The notes under the pieces: model-generated
Seen by the model: the letters and a program-made list of their open reading frames with translations, nothing else
Database searches by the model: none
Told to the model about the DNA's origin: nothing
Shown: in pieces, positions 19,760 to 29,134 of the stretch
How the letters are laid out: each line of letters begins with the position of its first letter
How positions within the stretch are numbered: position 1 is the stretch's first letter
Made by a program: the position numbers and the translations under genes
Assembly (NCBI GenBank): GCA_016708845.1
Contig: JADJFB010000002.1
Span: forward strand, 62,001 to 126,000
Direction of reading: 5' to 3'
Length of the DNA stretch: 64,000 nucleotides
Origin: Bacteroidota bacterium
Lineage (GTDB): Bacteria > Bacteroidota > Bacteroidia > B-17B0 > Aurantibacillaceae

Positions 19760-21602
19760 ATGAAAAAGCTATTTTCGGTACTTAAATACACTAAAGATTA
19801 TAAAGGATATACTGCTTTAAATATTGTGTGTAATATTTTCTTTGCCATCTTTTCTGTTTTCTCAATCTCTTTAACTATTCCTTTTTTAGAGCTCATTTTC
19901 AAAGACGATACTGCTAAACTGCAAAAGGTAGTAGCCAAAGGCTTGCCACATTTAAGTTTATCATTAAAAGGGATTAGCGAGTGGGGACACTATCAAATGT
20001 GTTTAATGGTTGTTGAGCAAGGGAAAGCCCAAACAATACTCGTTATTTTGATAGTAGTATTTATAGCCACGCTCTTTAAAAACTTGTCTCGCTATTTTGC
20101 CATGTATTTTTTAGCGCCTATTCGTAATGGCGTGGTGAAAGATTTACGAAACAAAATGATAAAAAATCATTGGCATTACCTCTATCCTATTTTAGCGATG
20201 AACGCAAGGCGATATGATGAGCCGCATGACCACCGACGTTATTGAAATTGAGTGGAGCATCATGCAATCCTTAGAACTAATTTTTAGAGAACCATTAACC
20301 ATTATTATTTCTTTAGCGACTCTAATTTTTATTAGTCCCTACCTAACACTTTATGTGTTTATTATTACCAGTTGCAGGTTTAGTAGTAGCATTAGTCAGT
20401 AAGAGTTTAAAGAGTCGTTCAGCAAAAGGTAAAGTTGTGTTTGGTCAACTATTTAATATTATGGAAGAAACCTTAGGCGCTTTAAAAGTGATTAAAGCAT
20501 TTACAGGCGAACGTTTCGTTCAAAATAAGTTTGAAAAAGTAAATGAAGACTATAATAAAATTTCTATTAGTTTATATCGCCGTGCGGATTTAACCTCCCC
20601 TATTAGTGAAACCGTCGTATTAGGCGTGCTACTATTAATCTTATATATTGGCGGTTGCATGGTATTTGATAACACGAGTGCTTTATCTGGTTCGGCCTTT
20701 TAGGTTACTTTGCTGTGGCTTCTCAAATTGTGCCGCCTATCAAACAACTAACACAAGCTTATAATAATATTCAAAAAGGTTTAGCGTCAGAAGATCGTAT
20801 TGATAAAATATTGCAAGCCGAAAATCCAATTGCAAATAAAGCTAATGCCACTAAAAGTGACGATTTCTCAAATGGTATCGAATTTAATAACGTGTCTTTC
20901 TCTTATAAAAAAGGCGATGACGGCTATGTCTTAAAAAACATAAATCTATCTATTCCTAAAGGTAAAACCATTGCTTTAGTTGGACAAAGCGGAAGTGGTA
21001 AAACCACTTTAGCCGATATGATTCCACGTTTTTATGATACCGATTTAGGAGACATAAAAATTGATGGTATCTCATTAAAAGATTTAGAAATTGAAAGCCT
21101 AAGAAAACAGATAGGTGTTGTAACTCAAGAAAGTATTTTATTTAATGATACGATTGAAAACAATATTGCGTTTGGATTAGATAGCATTGATAAAAATAAA
21201 ATTATAGAAGCTGCCAAAGTAGCCAACGCTCACGAGTTTATTTTACAACAACCCGATGGTTACCAAACAAATATTGGCGACCGTGGCGGAAAATTAAGTG
21301 GTGGTCAACGCCAACGTATTAGTATTGCAAGAGCTATTTTAAAAAACCCTCCTATCTTAATTTTAGATGAAGCAACAAGTGCTTTAGATACTGAAAGCGA
21401 GCGTTTGGTGCAAGATGCTTTAAATAATTTAATGAAAAACAGAACGAGTATTGTCATTGCTCATCGCTTGAGTACTATTGTAAATGCTGACGAAATAGTT
21501 GTGATTAACAAAGGCGAACTAGCCGAAAAAGGTTCTCATAAAGAATTACTTGAAAAAGACGGCATTTACAAAAAGCTGTTTGATATGCAGAATTTTAAGT
21601 AG
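19760..21602 (+). CDS. MsbA-type ABC exporter, permease plus ATPase (several frameshifts)
   Basis: A half-size ABC exporter of about 610 residues: six-helix membrane domain (first about 320 residues), then nucleotide-binding domain with Walker A GQSGSGKTT, signature LSGGQRQR, Walker B ILILDEATSALD and the H-loop IAHRLS. Homologues flip lipid A precursors or other lipids. The permease is broken at about 20190 and 20210 (LPLSYFSDERKG then DMMSRM), 20355 and 20705; the pieces join in order with no missing domain. Indels in short runs explain each break. Substrate specificity cannot be read from sequence. An MsbA role in lipid export would fit the envelope genes around it. Confidence 0.8.
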
Positions 21603-21632
21603 ATAGTTATTGCGAACGTTTGATTGCTTTTT

Positions 21633-22667
21633 TTATCTTAATAAAACTCCTTTTAATTTATCTTTTAATAGTTTAGAAAATGGTATTTCTATGTAAAAGG
21701 TAATTAATGTAGCTAAAATAATAACGATTGGAAGAGCAATTAAAATAGAAGAAACCCAAATATTAAGATGCAACTTCCCCATAAAAAATGGAATAATACA
21801 TCCAATGGAAATATATTGATGAACTAAATATAAAGCATAAGAAATCTTGCCAAAAAATAATGTGACATTAGATACTAAGAAATTTAACTTTCCAAATACA
21901 AACATCGTAAATAAAGAAAAATACAAAACCAGCATCATCGCATACTCCGTATTATCTATATACGTCTTAGAGCGTCCGTACTTAAAAAGTAATATTTGAC
22001 AAATCATACACAGAATAATGATTGAATAGTTTTTGAAGAAATGATCTTTATTTAGATAGATTTTATAAAAAACAGTACCCGCCAAAAACAAGGGTACATA
22101 TTCTAAAATAGGCAACCACCACATTATCTTTTCAATCAATAAAAATTGACTATCAAATAACGCCGTTAAGCCCAACAGAATTAATAAACAAATTCCAATG
22201 TGGTTTAAATATTTCAAGAATTTAAAATGAAATAACAATACCATTCCTAAATAAAATAACATTTCTATAATCATGGTCCAATAAGGTCCGTCAATGTTTT
22301 TTATACGAAAGTAAAATTGAAACATGGTGAGATTTGCAATATATTTCACAATATCTCCACCATTTAACATTCCCATTTTTGTAATGAGAATCAATAAAAA
22401 GGTAAATGTAACGCAAGCCCAATAGGTGGGATACAATCTACTGATCCTATTAACTATAAATGCCTTACTATTCTTAACTTTATTAAGACTCATTAAAATG
22501 ACAAAGCCGCTAATCATAAAAAACAAATCAACGCCAGTCGTGCCAAATTTAAAACCGTATTGAGCTTTGCCTACCCATCATAAAATGAAAAGAACCACTG
22601 ACAAAGCAGCGATTCCTCTCAATGCATCTAATTCTTTTACCCTATCAGATTGAAGTTCCTTATTCAT
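21633..22667 (-). CDS. Acyltransferase 3 family protein (two frameshifts near N-terminus)
   Basis: A multispanning O-acyltransferase. From ATG 22667 the protein begins MNKELQSDRVKELDALRGIAALSVVLFH, with the family's LDALRGIAAL and catalytic His. It then reads GFKFGTTGVDLFFMISGFVI and RISRLYPTYW, the expected motifs in order, and ends with SYALYLVHQ and the terminal IEIPFSKLLK. As given, an in-frame TGA at about 22597 interrupts the first helix. Adding a T before it and a base a few codons later restores the motifs on both sides. Transferred group and acceptor are unknown; LPS or exopolysaccharide acylation is typical. Confidence 0.75.
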
Positions 22668-22713
22668 TTATGATGAAGATTGATGATGTTTTATCTCCAA
22701 ATCAAATATAAAT

Positions 22714-22743
22714 AAAAAAGCCTCCTGTTTCCAGAAGGCTTTT
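22714..22743. terminator. Intrinsic terminator downstream of dnaJ
   Basis: On the minus strand, AAAAGCCTTCTGG pairs imperfectly with CAGGAGGCTTTTTT (one G-T wobble). It ends the grpE-dnaJ transcript. Confidence 0.75.
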
Positions 22744-22762
22744 CAATTTCATTTATGTTTAC

Positions 22763-23911
22763 TTATTCAAAGTATTCTTTCATTCTATCAAAGAAACCTT
22801 TCTCTTTTCGGTTAGGATTAGGTGCAAAGTTTTTGGAAGCTCGTAAAGTTTCTAAGGCTTTTTTCTCTTCAGCAGATAATGCTTGAGGAGTCCATACATT
22901 AATGTTTACTAATAAATCGCCAGTCCCATAAGAGTTTACATCTGGTAAGCCTTTGCCTTTTAAACGTAGTACTTTTCCGCTTTGTGTGCCTGGCTCGATT
23001 TTAATTTTAACCTTTGCATCAACCGTTGGTATTTCAATACTTGTTCCTAAAGCAGCATCCGCAAAGTTCACATAACTATCGTAAAATAAATTACTACCAT
23101 CACGCTTTAATTCTGGATGTTCTTCTTCTTCAATTAATACTAATAAATCTCCATTAATTCCGCCACGAGGTGCCGCATTACCTTTACCACCAACAGATAG
23201 TTGCATTCCTTCGGCAACACCAGCAGGAATATTAATTGAAATCACCTCTTCTGCTCTTACAATTCCATCACCGTGACAGGTATTACATTTATCTTTTACC
23301 GTTTTTCCTTCGCCATTACAACCACTACAAGTAGTTTGGGTTTGCATGGCTCCTAAAAATGTTTGCTGAGTTCTAACTTGAACGCCAGAACCACCGCATA
23401 ATTTACAAGTATCGTATTGTCCGTTTTTGGCTCCGCTACCTTTACAAGTACCACAGCTTACAAACTTATTTACTTTTAATTTTTTCTCTACGCCTTTTGC
23501 AACTTCTTGTAAATTCAATTTTACTTTTACTCGCAAGTTGGAGCCACGCATCACTCGTCTTCCTCCTCCACTCGATCTTCCACCACCAAAGCCGCCTCCG
23601 CCAAAAATATCACCAAACTGACTAAAGATGTCGTCCATATTCATCCCGCCACCATAATGGCCGCCACCGCCGCCACCAGATGCACCACCAACACCAGCAT
23701 GGCCGTATTGGTTATAACGCTGACGTTTTTCGGTATTACTTAATACCTCGTATGCTTCTGCTGCCTCTTTAAATTTTTCTTCAGCAGCTTTATCATCAGG
23801 GTTTTTATCCGGATGGTATTTAATTGCTAACTTACGATAAGCCTTTTTAATCTCATCATCGCTAGCACTTTTGGTAACTCCTAATATTTCGTAAAAATCT
23901 CTTTTGCTCAT
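22763..23911 (-). CDS. dnaJ: Chaperone protein DnaJ
   Basis: Type I J-protein of 382 residues that stimulates DnaK ATPase and binds unfolded proteins. The J domain carries HPD at residues 33-35. A Gly/Phe-rich stretch follows, then four zinc-binding CxxCxGxG repeats (CGTCKGSG, CKLCGGSG, CSGCNGEG, CNTCHGDG) and the beta-sandwich substrate domain. Length is usual. It follows grpE on the same strand with a 60-base gap containing a small palindromic repeat. No hrcA or dnaK is near, so the operon is just grpE-dnaJ. Confidence 0.96.
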   Translation of the reverse strand: MSKRDFYEILGVTKSASDDEIKKAYRKLAIKYHPDKNPDDKAAEEKFKEAAEAYEVLSNTEKRQRYNQYGHAGVGGASGGGGGGHYGGGMNMDDIFSQFGDIFGGGGFGGGRSSGGGRRVMRGSNLRVKVKLNLQEVAKGVEKKLKVNKFVSCGTCKGSGAKNGQYDTCKLCGGSGVQVRTQQTFLGAMQTQTTCSGCNGEGKTVKDKCNTCHGDGIVRAEEVISINIPAGVAEGMQLSVGGKGNAAPRGGINGDLLVLIEEEEHPELKRDGSNLFYDSYVNFADAALGTSIEIPTVDAKVKIKIEPGTQSGKVLRLKGKGLPDVNSYGTGDLLVNINVWTPQALSAEEKKALETLRASKNFAPNPNRKEKGFFDRMKEYFE

Positions 23912-23928
23912 TGTTTTTCTTTTATTGA

Positions 23929-23966
23929 GATGCTGCCCTTCGACTCCGCTCAGGGTTCAGCATGAC
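23929..23966. repeat. Small palindromic intergenic repeat between grpE and dnaJ
   Basis: Arms ATGCTG (23930-23935) and CAGCAT (23958-23963) flank CCCTTCGACTCCGCTCAGGG. The sequence is of the widespread type reading CTGAGCGGAGTCGAAGGG on the other strand. It sits inside an operon, so it would be transcribed. Confidence 0.6.
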
Positions 23967-23971
23967 TAAAA

Positions 23972-24529
23972 TTAACTTCCTACTACTACTTTGGCAAAAC
24001 GAATTACCTTATCTCCTAGTTTATAGCCTTTTTCAACTTCATCAATTACTTTACCTTTCATATCTTCCGATGGTGCAGGGATACTAGTAATAGATTCCAT
24101 ATAATCTGCATTAAAGGCTTTACCAATAGTGTCCATCGGCTCTAATCCTTTTGCTGTACATGCTACTTTCAATTTATGGTAAATTAAAGAAATCCCTTCT
24201 TTAATTGGATCAACCTCAGTAACAGTTTCATTAGCTTTAATAGCTCTTTCAAAATCGTCGATCGTTGGCATAATGGCTTTAAACACATCTTCGCCAGCCG
24301 AACGGATAATGTCAGACTTTTCTTTAATGGTACGTTTGCGGTAATTATCAAACTCTGAATATAAACGTAAATATTTATCGTTTAACTCAGCTATTTTTGC
24401 TTCGAAATTGATAGGTTCGTTTGTGTTTTCCACTACTGTTTCAGCAGTAGATTCTTCAACAGGTTGTTCGTTATTGGAAACAACATTCTCTTCGGTTTGG
24501 TTAATGGGATCTTTCTCGTTCTGTTCCAT
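23972..24529 (-). CDS. grpE: Nucleotide exchange factor GrpE
   Basis: GrpE releases ADP from DnaK. I choose the ATG at 24529 (MEQNEKDPINQ). The ORF extends six residues upstream to 24547, but that would place the start inside the likely promoter. An acidic, disordered N-terminus of about 45 residues precedes a long coiled coil (INFEAKIAELNDKYLRLYSEFDNYRKRTIKEK) and the C-terminal beta domain with VDEVEKGYKLGDKVIRFAKVVV, the family signature. A -7-like TACATTTG is present on the minus strand at 24545-24552. Confidence 0.94.
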   Translation of the reverse strand: MEQNEKDPINQTEENVVSNNEQPVEESTAETVVENTNEPINFEAKIAELNDKYLRLYSEFDNYRKRTIKEKSDIIRSAGEDVFKAIMPTIDDFERAIKANETVTEVDPIKEGISLIYHKLKVACTAKGLEPMDTIGKAFNADYMESITSIPAPSEDMKGKVIDEVEKGYKLGDKVIRFAKVVVGS

Positions 24530-24673
24530 AGTAAAAAATTTTGGCAAATGTACATAATCAATATGCTTGCCACACCTTAAAACACGAAAATTTGTCAGTT
24601 TTTATGAGGATTTTGAAAATTTTTATATGACAGTTCGGGCACTTTTTTGCTCAGCCTCAGGCAATAGAAGTAC

Positions 24674-24701
24674 TCCCTTCTCCAACAGAAGAAGGGTTGG
24701 T
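24674..24701. repeat. Small palindromic repeat in the grpE upstream region
   Basis: CCCTTCT (24675-24681) and AGAAGGG (24690-24696) form a hairpin followed by TTGGTGATGA. The CTCCCTTCTCC...GAAGGGTTGG pattern resembles a common bacterial interspersed palindrome. It lies in the 190-base gap between grpE and the divergent-end OmpA-fusion gene. Confidence 0.45.
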
Positions 24702-24719
24702 GATGAAAGCACTAAACTC

Positions 24720-26024
24720 TTAGCTTTTAATGAACTTGAACTCAGTTCGGCGGTTATATTCGTGCTCTTTGTCAGAACAATTTACGCCATTAGCACATCG
24801 GTTTCTGATTTCCAGTTCACCTTTACCTACTGCTTTTAACCTAGATCTATCAATGCCTTTACTTACTAAATAATTAATAACAGCGTTCGAACGGTTTTCA
24901 GATAATTTTAAATTACTAGCATCATCTCCTTGAGCATCTGTATGAGATACTACTTCTAATTTAACATTTGGCGAAGCATTTAAAATCACAATAACTTTAT
25001 CTAATACAATTTCACTTTCTGTTAAAAGCCCAAACTTAGCCGATTCGTAATACACGTTTTCTAAAACTGTTAAATCTTTTTTATTGGTACCACTAAACTT
25101 CTTATATTTCATTGTAATATCATCATCTTCTTCTGTGACTGTTAATTTTTCAACATCAACAGATAATAATTTATATTCAAAATTCCCTGATGTGTTACGT
25201 TTAAATTCAGAAACGATTTCGCCATTTTGTTTTGCGAGATATACTTTTGGGCCACCTTTGGTTTTAGCATTTTGTTCAATTCGAATGCTTAAATTTTGTG
25301 TAGTATCGATGTGTTTGAATACGAAATCACCGTAACTATCAGTAGATGTTGTTTTAATGGTATCTGCGTTTCCTTTCACTAAATACACTTGATGTTCAGT
25401 TAAAGGATTTTTAATTTTATCACCTGTTAATAGTTTGCCAGAAATATCAGCTGTTGAATAGGCTGCATTAACTTTACAAATGTTTGCAAAGGTCTTTTCT
25501 AATACTTCAAAACTGTCAGTTTCTAAATACAATCTTCCTTTAGGGTTTACTAAAAACAAAGATGGTGTTTTTGAAACTTTAAAAGCAGAAACGGTTTTAT
25601 CTTTCAATCCATCTTCTGCTAAATAATTTGTTTTTTTACCAGTAAACTTTGCTTTATTATAATTAGTTTCGGTTAATAAGGTTTGCCATTTTGAGAAGTC
25701 TTTTTCTAAACAAATGGTTACATATTCAATATCGCTAGCACCTTTACAAGAATTGTTTTGGTATTTATTTAAAATTCTTTCTACATCACTATTAAAAGAA
25801 ATTAATTCTTTTACTGATTTGTCGGACGAGTAAAAATAAACCAAAACAAAACGATCGGTGGTATTTTTACCATTGGGTAAATCAATATTAGTTGCTTTAC
25901 GATCCTGATTTAACAAAACGATTCTAGAAAAAGGGATTTTCTCACCTACTCTCAATCTATCAGGTCTTTGGGCTTTTGCTAAAAAACCTACAAATAGAAC
26001 AGCAAATAAAATTAGTTTTTTCAT
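24720..26024 (-). CDS. Thioredoxin-like/OmpA fusion envelope protein (third in run)
   Basis: A 434-residue exported protein: signal MKKLILFAVLFVGFLAKAQ, a thioredoxin-like domain (about 20-195; FVLVYFYSSDKSVKELIS occupies the place of WCGPC, so no redox cysteines), a small beta domain resembling a carboxypeptidase-regulatory repeat (about 195-285), and an OmpA-family peptidoglycan-binding domain (about 320-430; VVSHTDAQGDDASNLKLSEN, then SRLKAVGKGE). The OmpA loop contains a two-cysteine insertion (RCANGVNCSDKEHEYNRRTEFKF) usual in this phylum. It follows its paralogue by 11 bases and is co-transcribed. The likely role is envelope attachment to peptidoglycan; the function of the dead thioredoxin fold is unknown. 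Confidence 0.7.
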   Translation of the reverse strand: MKKLILFAVLFVGFLAKAQRPDRLRVGEKIPFSRIVLLNQDRKATNIDLPNGKNTTDRFVLVYFYSSDKSVKELISFNSDVERILNKYQNNSCKGASDIEYVTICLEKDFSKWQTLLTETNYNKAKFTGKKTNYLAEDGLKDKTVSAFKVSKTPSLFLVNPKGRLYLETDSFEVLEKTFANICKVNAAYSTADISGKLLTGDKIKNPLTEHQVYLVKGNADTIKTTSTDSYGDFVFKHIDTTQNLSIRIEQNAKTKGGPKVYLAKQNGEIVSEFKRNTSGNFEYKLLSVDVEKLTVTEEDDDITMKYKKFSGTNKKDLTVLENVYYESAKFGLLTESEIVLDKVIVILNASPNVKLEVVSHTDAQGDDASNLKLSENRSNAVINYLVSKGIDRSRLKAVGKGELEIRNRCANGVNCSDKEHEYNRRTEFKFIKS

Positions 26025-26035
26025 GTTAGAATTTA

Positions 26036-27253
26036 TTAATTTCTCGAAAATTTGAATTCTGTTCGTCTATTATATTCATGTTCTTTATCAGAACAATCTA
26101 CTCCGTTAGTACATCTGTTTCTAATTTCCATTTCTCCTTTTCCTGCCGCTTTTAATCTATCCATTTTAATTCCTATCGAACTGAGATAAGAAATTACTGT
26201 TTCAGAACGCTTGATTGATAATTTTAAATTTCCCTCATCATCACCTTGAGAATCTGTATGAGAAATAACTAATAATTTAAATTCAGGATATGTATCCATC
26301 ACCTTTTTTACTTTTGTTAAAAGTGATTTTGAACTTTGCGTCAATTCAGATTCACCTAATTCATAATATAAAGTTTCTGTAATATCAAAGTTATTTAAAG
26401 CTTTTTGTTTTAGTGTTGTAAACTTCATTTCTACATCTTCTTCAACAGCAATGTCAGGTAATTTAGATAATTCAACAGACAATAGCTTGTATTCAAACCC
26501 TTTATCGGTTGCTTTAAACTTACCAACCAATTTACCTGTTTGTGTAGCTAAAACAGCAAAATTTATATCCTTGTTTTTCTCGTCTACTGTAATTAAATAA
26601 TCTTGATCGAGGTCAGGAATTTCAGCATTAAAATCACCATATTTATTGGTAGTTAGTTTAGCAATTGTGTCATTGTTTTTTAAACTTAAAATAACTACTG
26701 GTTTAAAAGCATAAGGCTTCATGGTATTATCCTTCTCCTCAGTCATAATTTTTAATCTCAATACTTTAAACTGAACCATTTCTAGCCCACAATCAATCTC
26801 TGCAATATTTTGCACATTTCTTGAGAATCCACACAATTCATTTTTTTCATTGTAAACTATTAAAACAGGAAAATCTTCATTTGTTAACTTAAAATCTTTA
26901 AAAATAGATGTTTCAGGTGATCTTACTATTTGTGTTGGAACTTTGGAAATAATATCATCACTCGTTTTTTTAGTTAATTGGCCCGAAAAATAAATAGGAA
27001 AAATGGTAATGTTTTTTTCTGTGAATACAAAATTAGCACCATTAAACATAACCTCTGCTAAAGGTTCGGATACCATATCAAAGAAAAGAAATCCTTTTTT
27101 TTCACTTTTTGAAGCATTATAAACTTGCTTCACTTTTGATTTATCCAAATAATCAATTGTTTTAAAAGGAATTGGATTAGGGAATCTATCTTGAGCATAA
27201 ACAAACAAACTCAAAACGTTTAATAACACTAAAAATAACACTACTTTTTTCAT
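26036..27253 (-). CDS. Thioredoxin-like/OmpA fusion envelope protein (second in run)
   Basis: Paralogue of the downstream gene with the same layout in 405 residues: signal MKKVVLFLVLLNVLSLFVYAQ, a thioredoxin-like domain in which the active site is replaced (GFLFFDMVSEPLAEVMF), a regulatory-repeat-like beta domain, and an OmpA domain (VISHTDSQGDDEGNLKLSIKRS, DRLKAAGKGEMEIRNRC, NRRTEFKF). Its thioredoxin domain is the most diverged of the set. It lies 14 bases after the first paralogue on the same strand. The frame is intact. Confidence 0.65.
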   Translation of the reverse strand: MKKVVLFLVLLNVLSLFVYAQDRFPNPIPFKTIDYLDKSKVKQVYNASKSEKKGFLFFDMVSEPLAEVMFNGANFVFTEKNITIFPIYFSGQLTKKTSDDIISKVPTQIVRSPETSIFKDFKLTNEDFPVLIVYNEKNELCGFSRNVQNIAEIDCGLEMVQFKVLRLKIMTEEKDNTMKPYAFKPVVILSLKNNDTIAKLTTNKYGDFNAEIPDLDQDYLITVDEKNKDINFAVLATQTGKLVGKFKATDKGFEYKLLSVELSKLPDIAVEEDVEMKFTTLKQKALNNFDITETLYYELGESELTQSSKSLLTKVKKVMDTYPEFKLLVISHTDSQGDDEGNLKLSIKRSETVISYLSSIGIKMDRLKAAGKGEMEIRNRCTNGVDCSDKEHEYNRRTEFKFSRN

Positions 27254-27267
27254 AAACTTTTAATCAA

Positions 27268-28506
27268 CTATGGTAACGGATAAAACTTAAATTCGGTTCT
27301 TCTATTTGTGCGATGATCTTTTTCTGCACAAGGAATATCATCTTGGCATTTATTTAAAATTTCAGATTCTCCTTTTCCTATACTTTTTAATCTAGTTTTA
27401 GCAATACCTTTTGAAACTAGGTAAGTAACTATACTATTAGATTGCTTAGAGGATAAGGTATTATTAGCTATCGCATCACCATTACTATCTGTATGTGAGA
27501 TAATCTCTAATTTAGTTTTAGGGTTAGATTTTAATTTAGTAATTACTGTATTCAATTTTGTTAAAGCTTCTTGAGATAATACGGTTGCTTTTGTTTCAAA
27601 TAAAACATCGCAAACATACAACTGTTTTAATGCCCCGCTATCTCTTTTTATAGCAGGTTCATTATCTAGCAAAGGTTTTAAATATGGTAATTCGGCTTCT
27701 AATAAACTATATTCAAAACCATTATCTATGTTTTTAAAGTTTGAAATAATCTCGCCATTATCAGAAGATAAAAAAACAACCTTTTGATTATCCTCTGTTA
27801 TTTTCGAATTTTGATTTAAAAACAAATTATAAGGAATTGAAGGATTCACGTTCTTAAATAAAAAAGATCCTTTTTCATCTAAGGTTGCTATTTGAAGTGT
27901 ATCTTTCTTATTGCTTAATAAATATATTTTTTCATTTGCATAAGGTACATTTTTTAACATGACTTTACCTGATAGCTTAGATTGTACATCAGTAATTAAT
28001 AAACTATTTCTTTTATTATCTAAATAATCAATGATTGTATTTAATGGAGGGTTAATAGCTACAATTTTACCAAGTTCATCAATTAAAAAGCAACTAGGCG
28101 TCTCGGTTAACTTATATGCTTTTACGAAAAAATCGCCATAGCCTTTTTGTGCTATACAGTTATTGATTTTAGATAAATCGTACTCTTTTAATGCATTTTC
28201 CATGCTACCTTATCGCTTTGTAGGGCAACTGAAAGCACATCAAATCCATCACAATTTTTGAATCCTATATCTGAATATTTAGTAAATAAACGCTTGTATT
28301 TGTAAATATTTTCTTTTGATTTAGAAACAGATGTTGACCAAAAAAACAACAAATAGATTTTATTTTGATTAGGAAACGCAAAACTTTGGATCGAATTATT
28401 GTTAGAAGATAAAACTAAATTAGGAGCTTGATCGCCAATTGCTAATTGAGCAAAACTGATATTACTACTCAAAAAGCTAATTAATAAAAAATAACTGAAC
28501 GCTCAT
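27268..28506 (-). CDS. Thioredoxin-like/OmpA fusion envelope protein (first in run; two frameshifts)
   Basis: Reconstructed as MSVQLFLLISFLSSNISFAQ (signal; one T too many near 28480), then a thioredoxin-like domain (LAIGDQAPNLVL; YLLFFWSTSVSKSKENI at the active-site position, no Cys pair). A second break near 28200 is repaired by one G (VAWENALKEYDL). The remainder has the regulatory-repeat-like domain and OmpA domain (IISHTDSNGDAIANNTLSSKQS, KCQDDIPCAEKDHRTNRRTEFKF). It follows the TlpA lipoprotein gene by 37 bases. The close similarity in VAWENALKE to AIAWEKAIEKD of the TlpA gene suggests all four genes arose by duplication from a TlpA ancestor. Confidence 0.6.
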
Positions 28507-28543
28507 TTTATTAATATATGTTTCAAATTATTATTCATTTTAT

Positions 28544-29134
28544 TTATTTAATTTGTGTTTCTAACGCTTTTTCTAAAGCTGTTCCTCTTAAATTTTTTAG
28601 CTACGATAATACCATTACCATCTACTAATACATTGGTTGGAATACTATTGACACCATATCTTAAAGCTGCAGCATTGCCCCATCCTTGTAAATCACTCAC
28701 ATGATAAGGCCACACTAATTGATCTTTTTCAATAGCTTTTTCCCATGCTATAGCATTTTGATCGAGCGATACACTTAGTATTTCAAAACCTTTTCCATTT
28801 TTAAAATTTAAACCGTGGTATTTATTATATGCGGCAACCACTGCTGGGTTTTCTGCTCGGCATGGTCCACACCAGCTAGCCCAAAATCAATTAATACCAA
28901 TTTGCCTTTAAAGGAAGATAATGTAATCACGTTTCCTTTTGGAGAAGCCTGCATGATTTCTGGTGCTTTATTTCCTAAATTTATTCCTTCAACAACATCA
29001 ATCTTTACCTGAATAACATCAGTAGTACTTTTTGTATCAGTAGCTAAAGCAGAACTAGTTGTATCTTTTTTACTTTTACAAGAAACACCAACACTAAGTA
29101 TAGTTAACAGGATTATAGATTGTAATAATTTCAT
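28544..29134 (-). CDS. TlpA/ResA-type thiol-disulfide lipoprotein (two frameshifts)
   Basis: Lipoprotein signal MKLLQSIILLTILSVGVSCKSKK, a short linker, then a thioredoxin-fold domain: GNKAPEIMQASPKGNVITLSSFKGK and, after restoring one T near 28886, IDFWASWCGPCRAENP. The active-site CGPC is thus intact. GVNSIPTNVLVDGNGIIVAK carries the cis-Pro. A break near 28600 is repaired to give NLRGTALEKALETQIK, the usual family ending. As a periplasmic or outer-membrane-tethered reductase it could keep cysteines reduced. It heads the run of three cysteine-less fusion paralogues, and its stop is 38 bases before the next start. It follows murA by one base and may share its transcript. Confidence 0.75.

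Noticed and set aside
20190..20720. Programmed frameshifting in the ABC exporter
   Set aside because: Several shifts in both directions within 500 bases with no slippery site or downstream structure; error is simpler.
24567..24839. 90-residue plus-strand frame upstream of grpE
   Set aside because: It overlaps the OmpA-fusion gene on the other strand and a palindromic repeat; no start signal or conserved feature.
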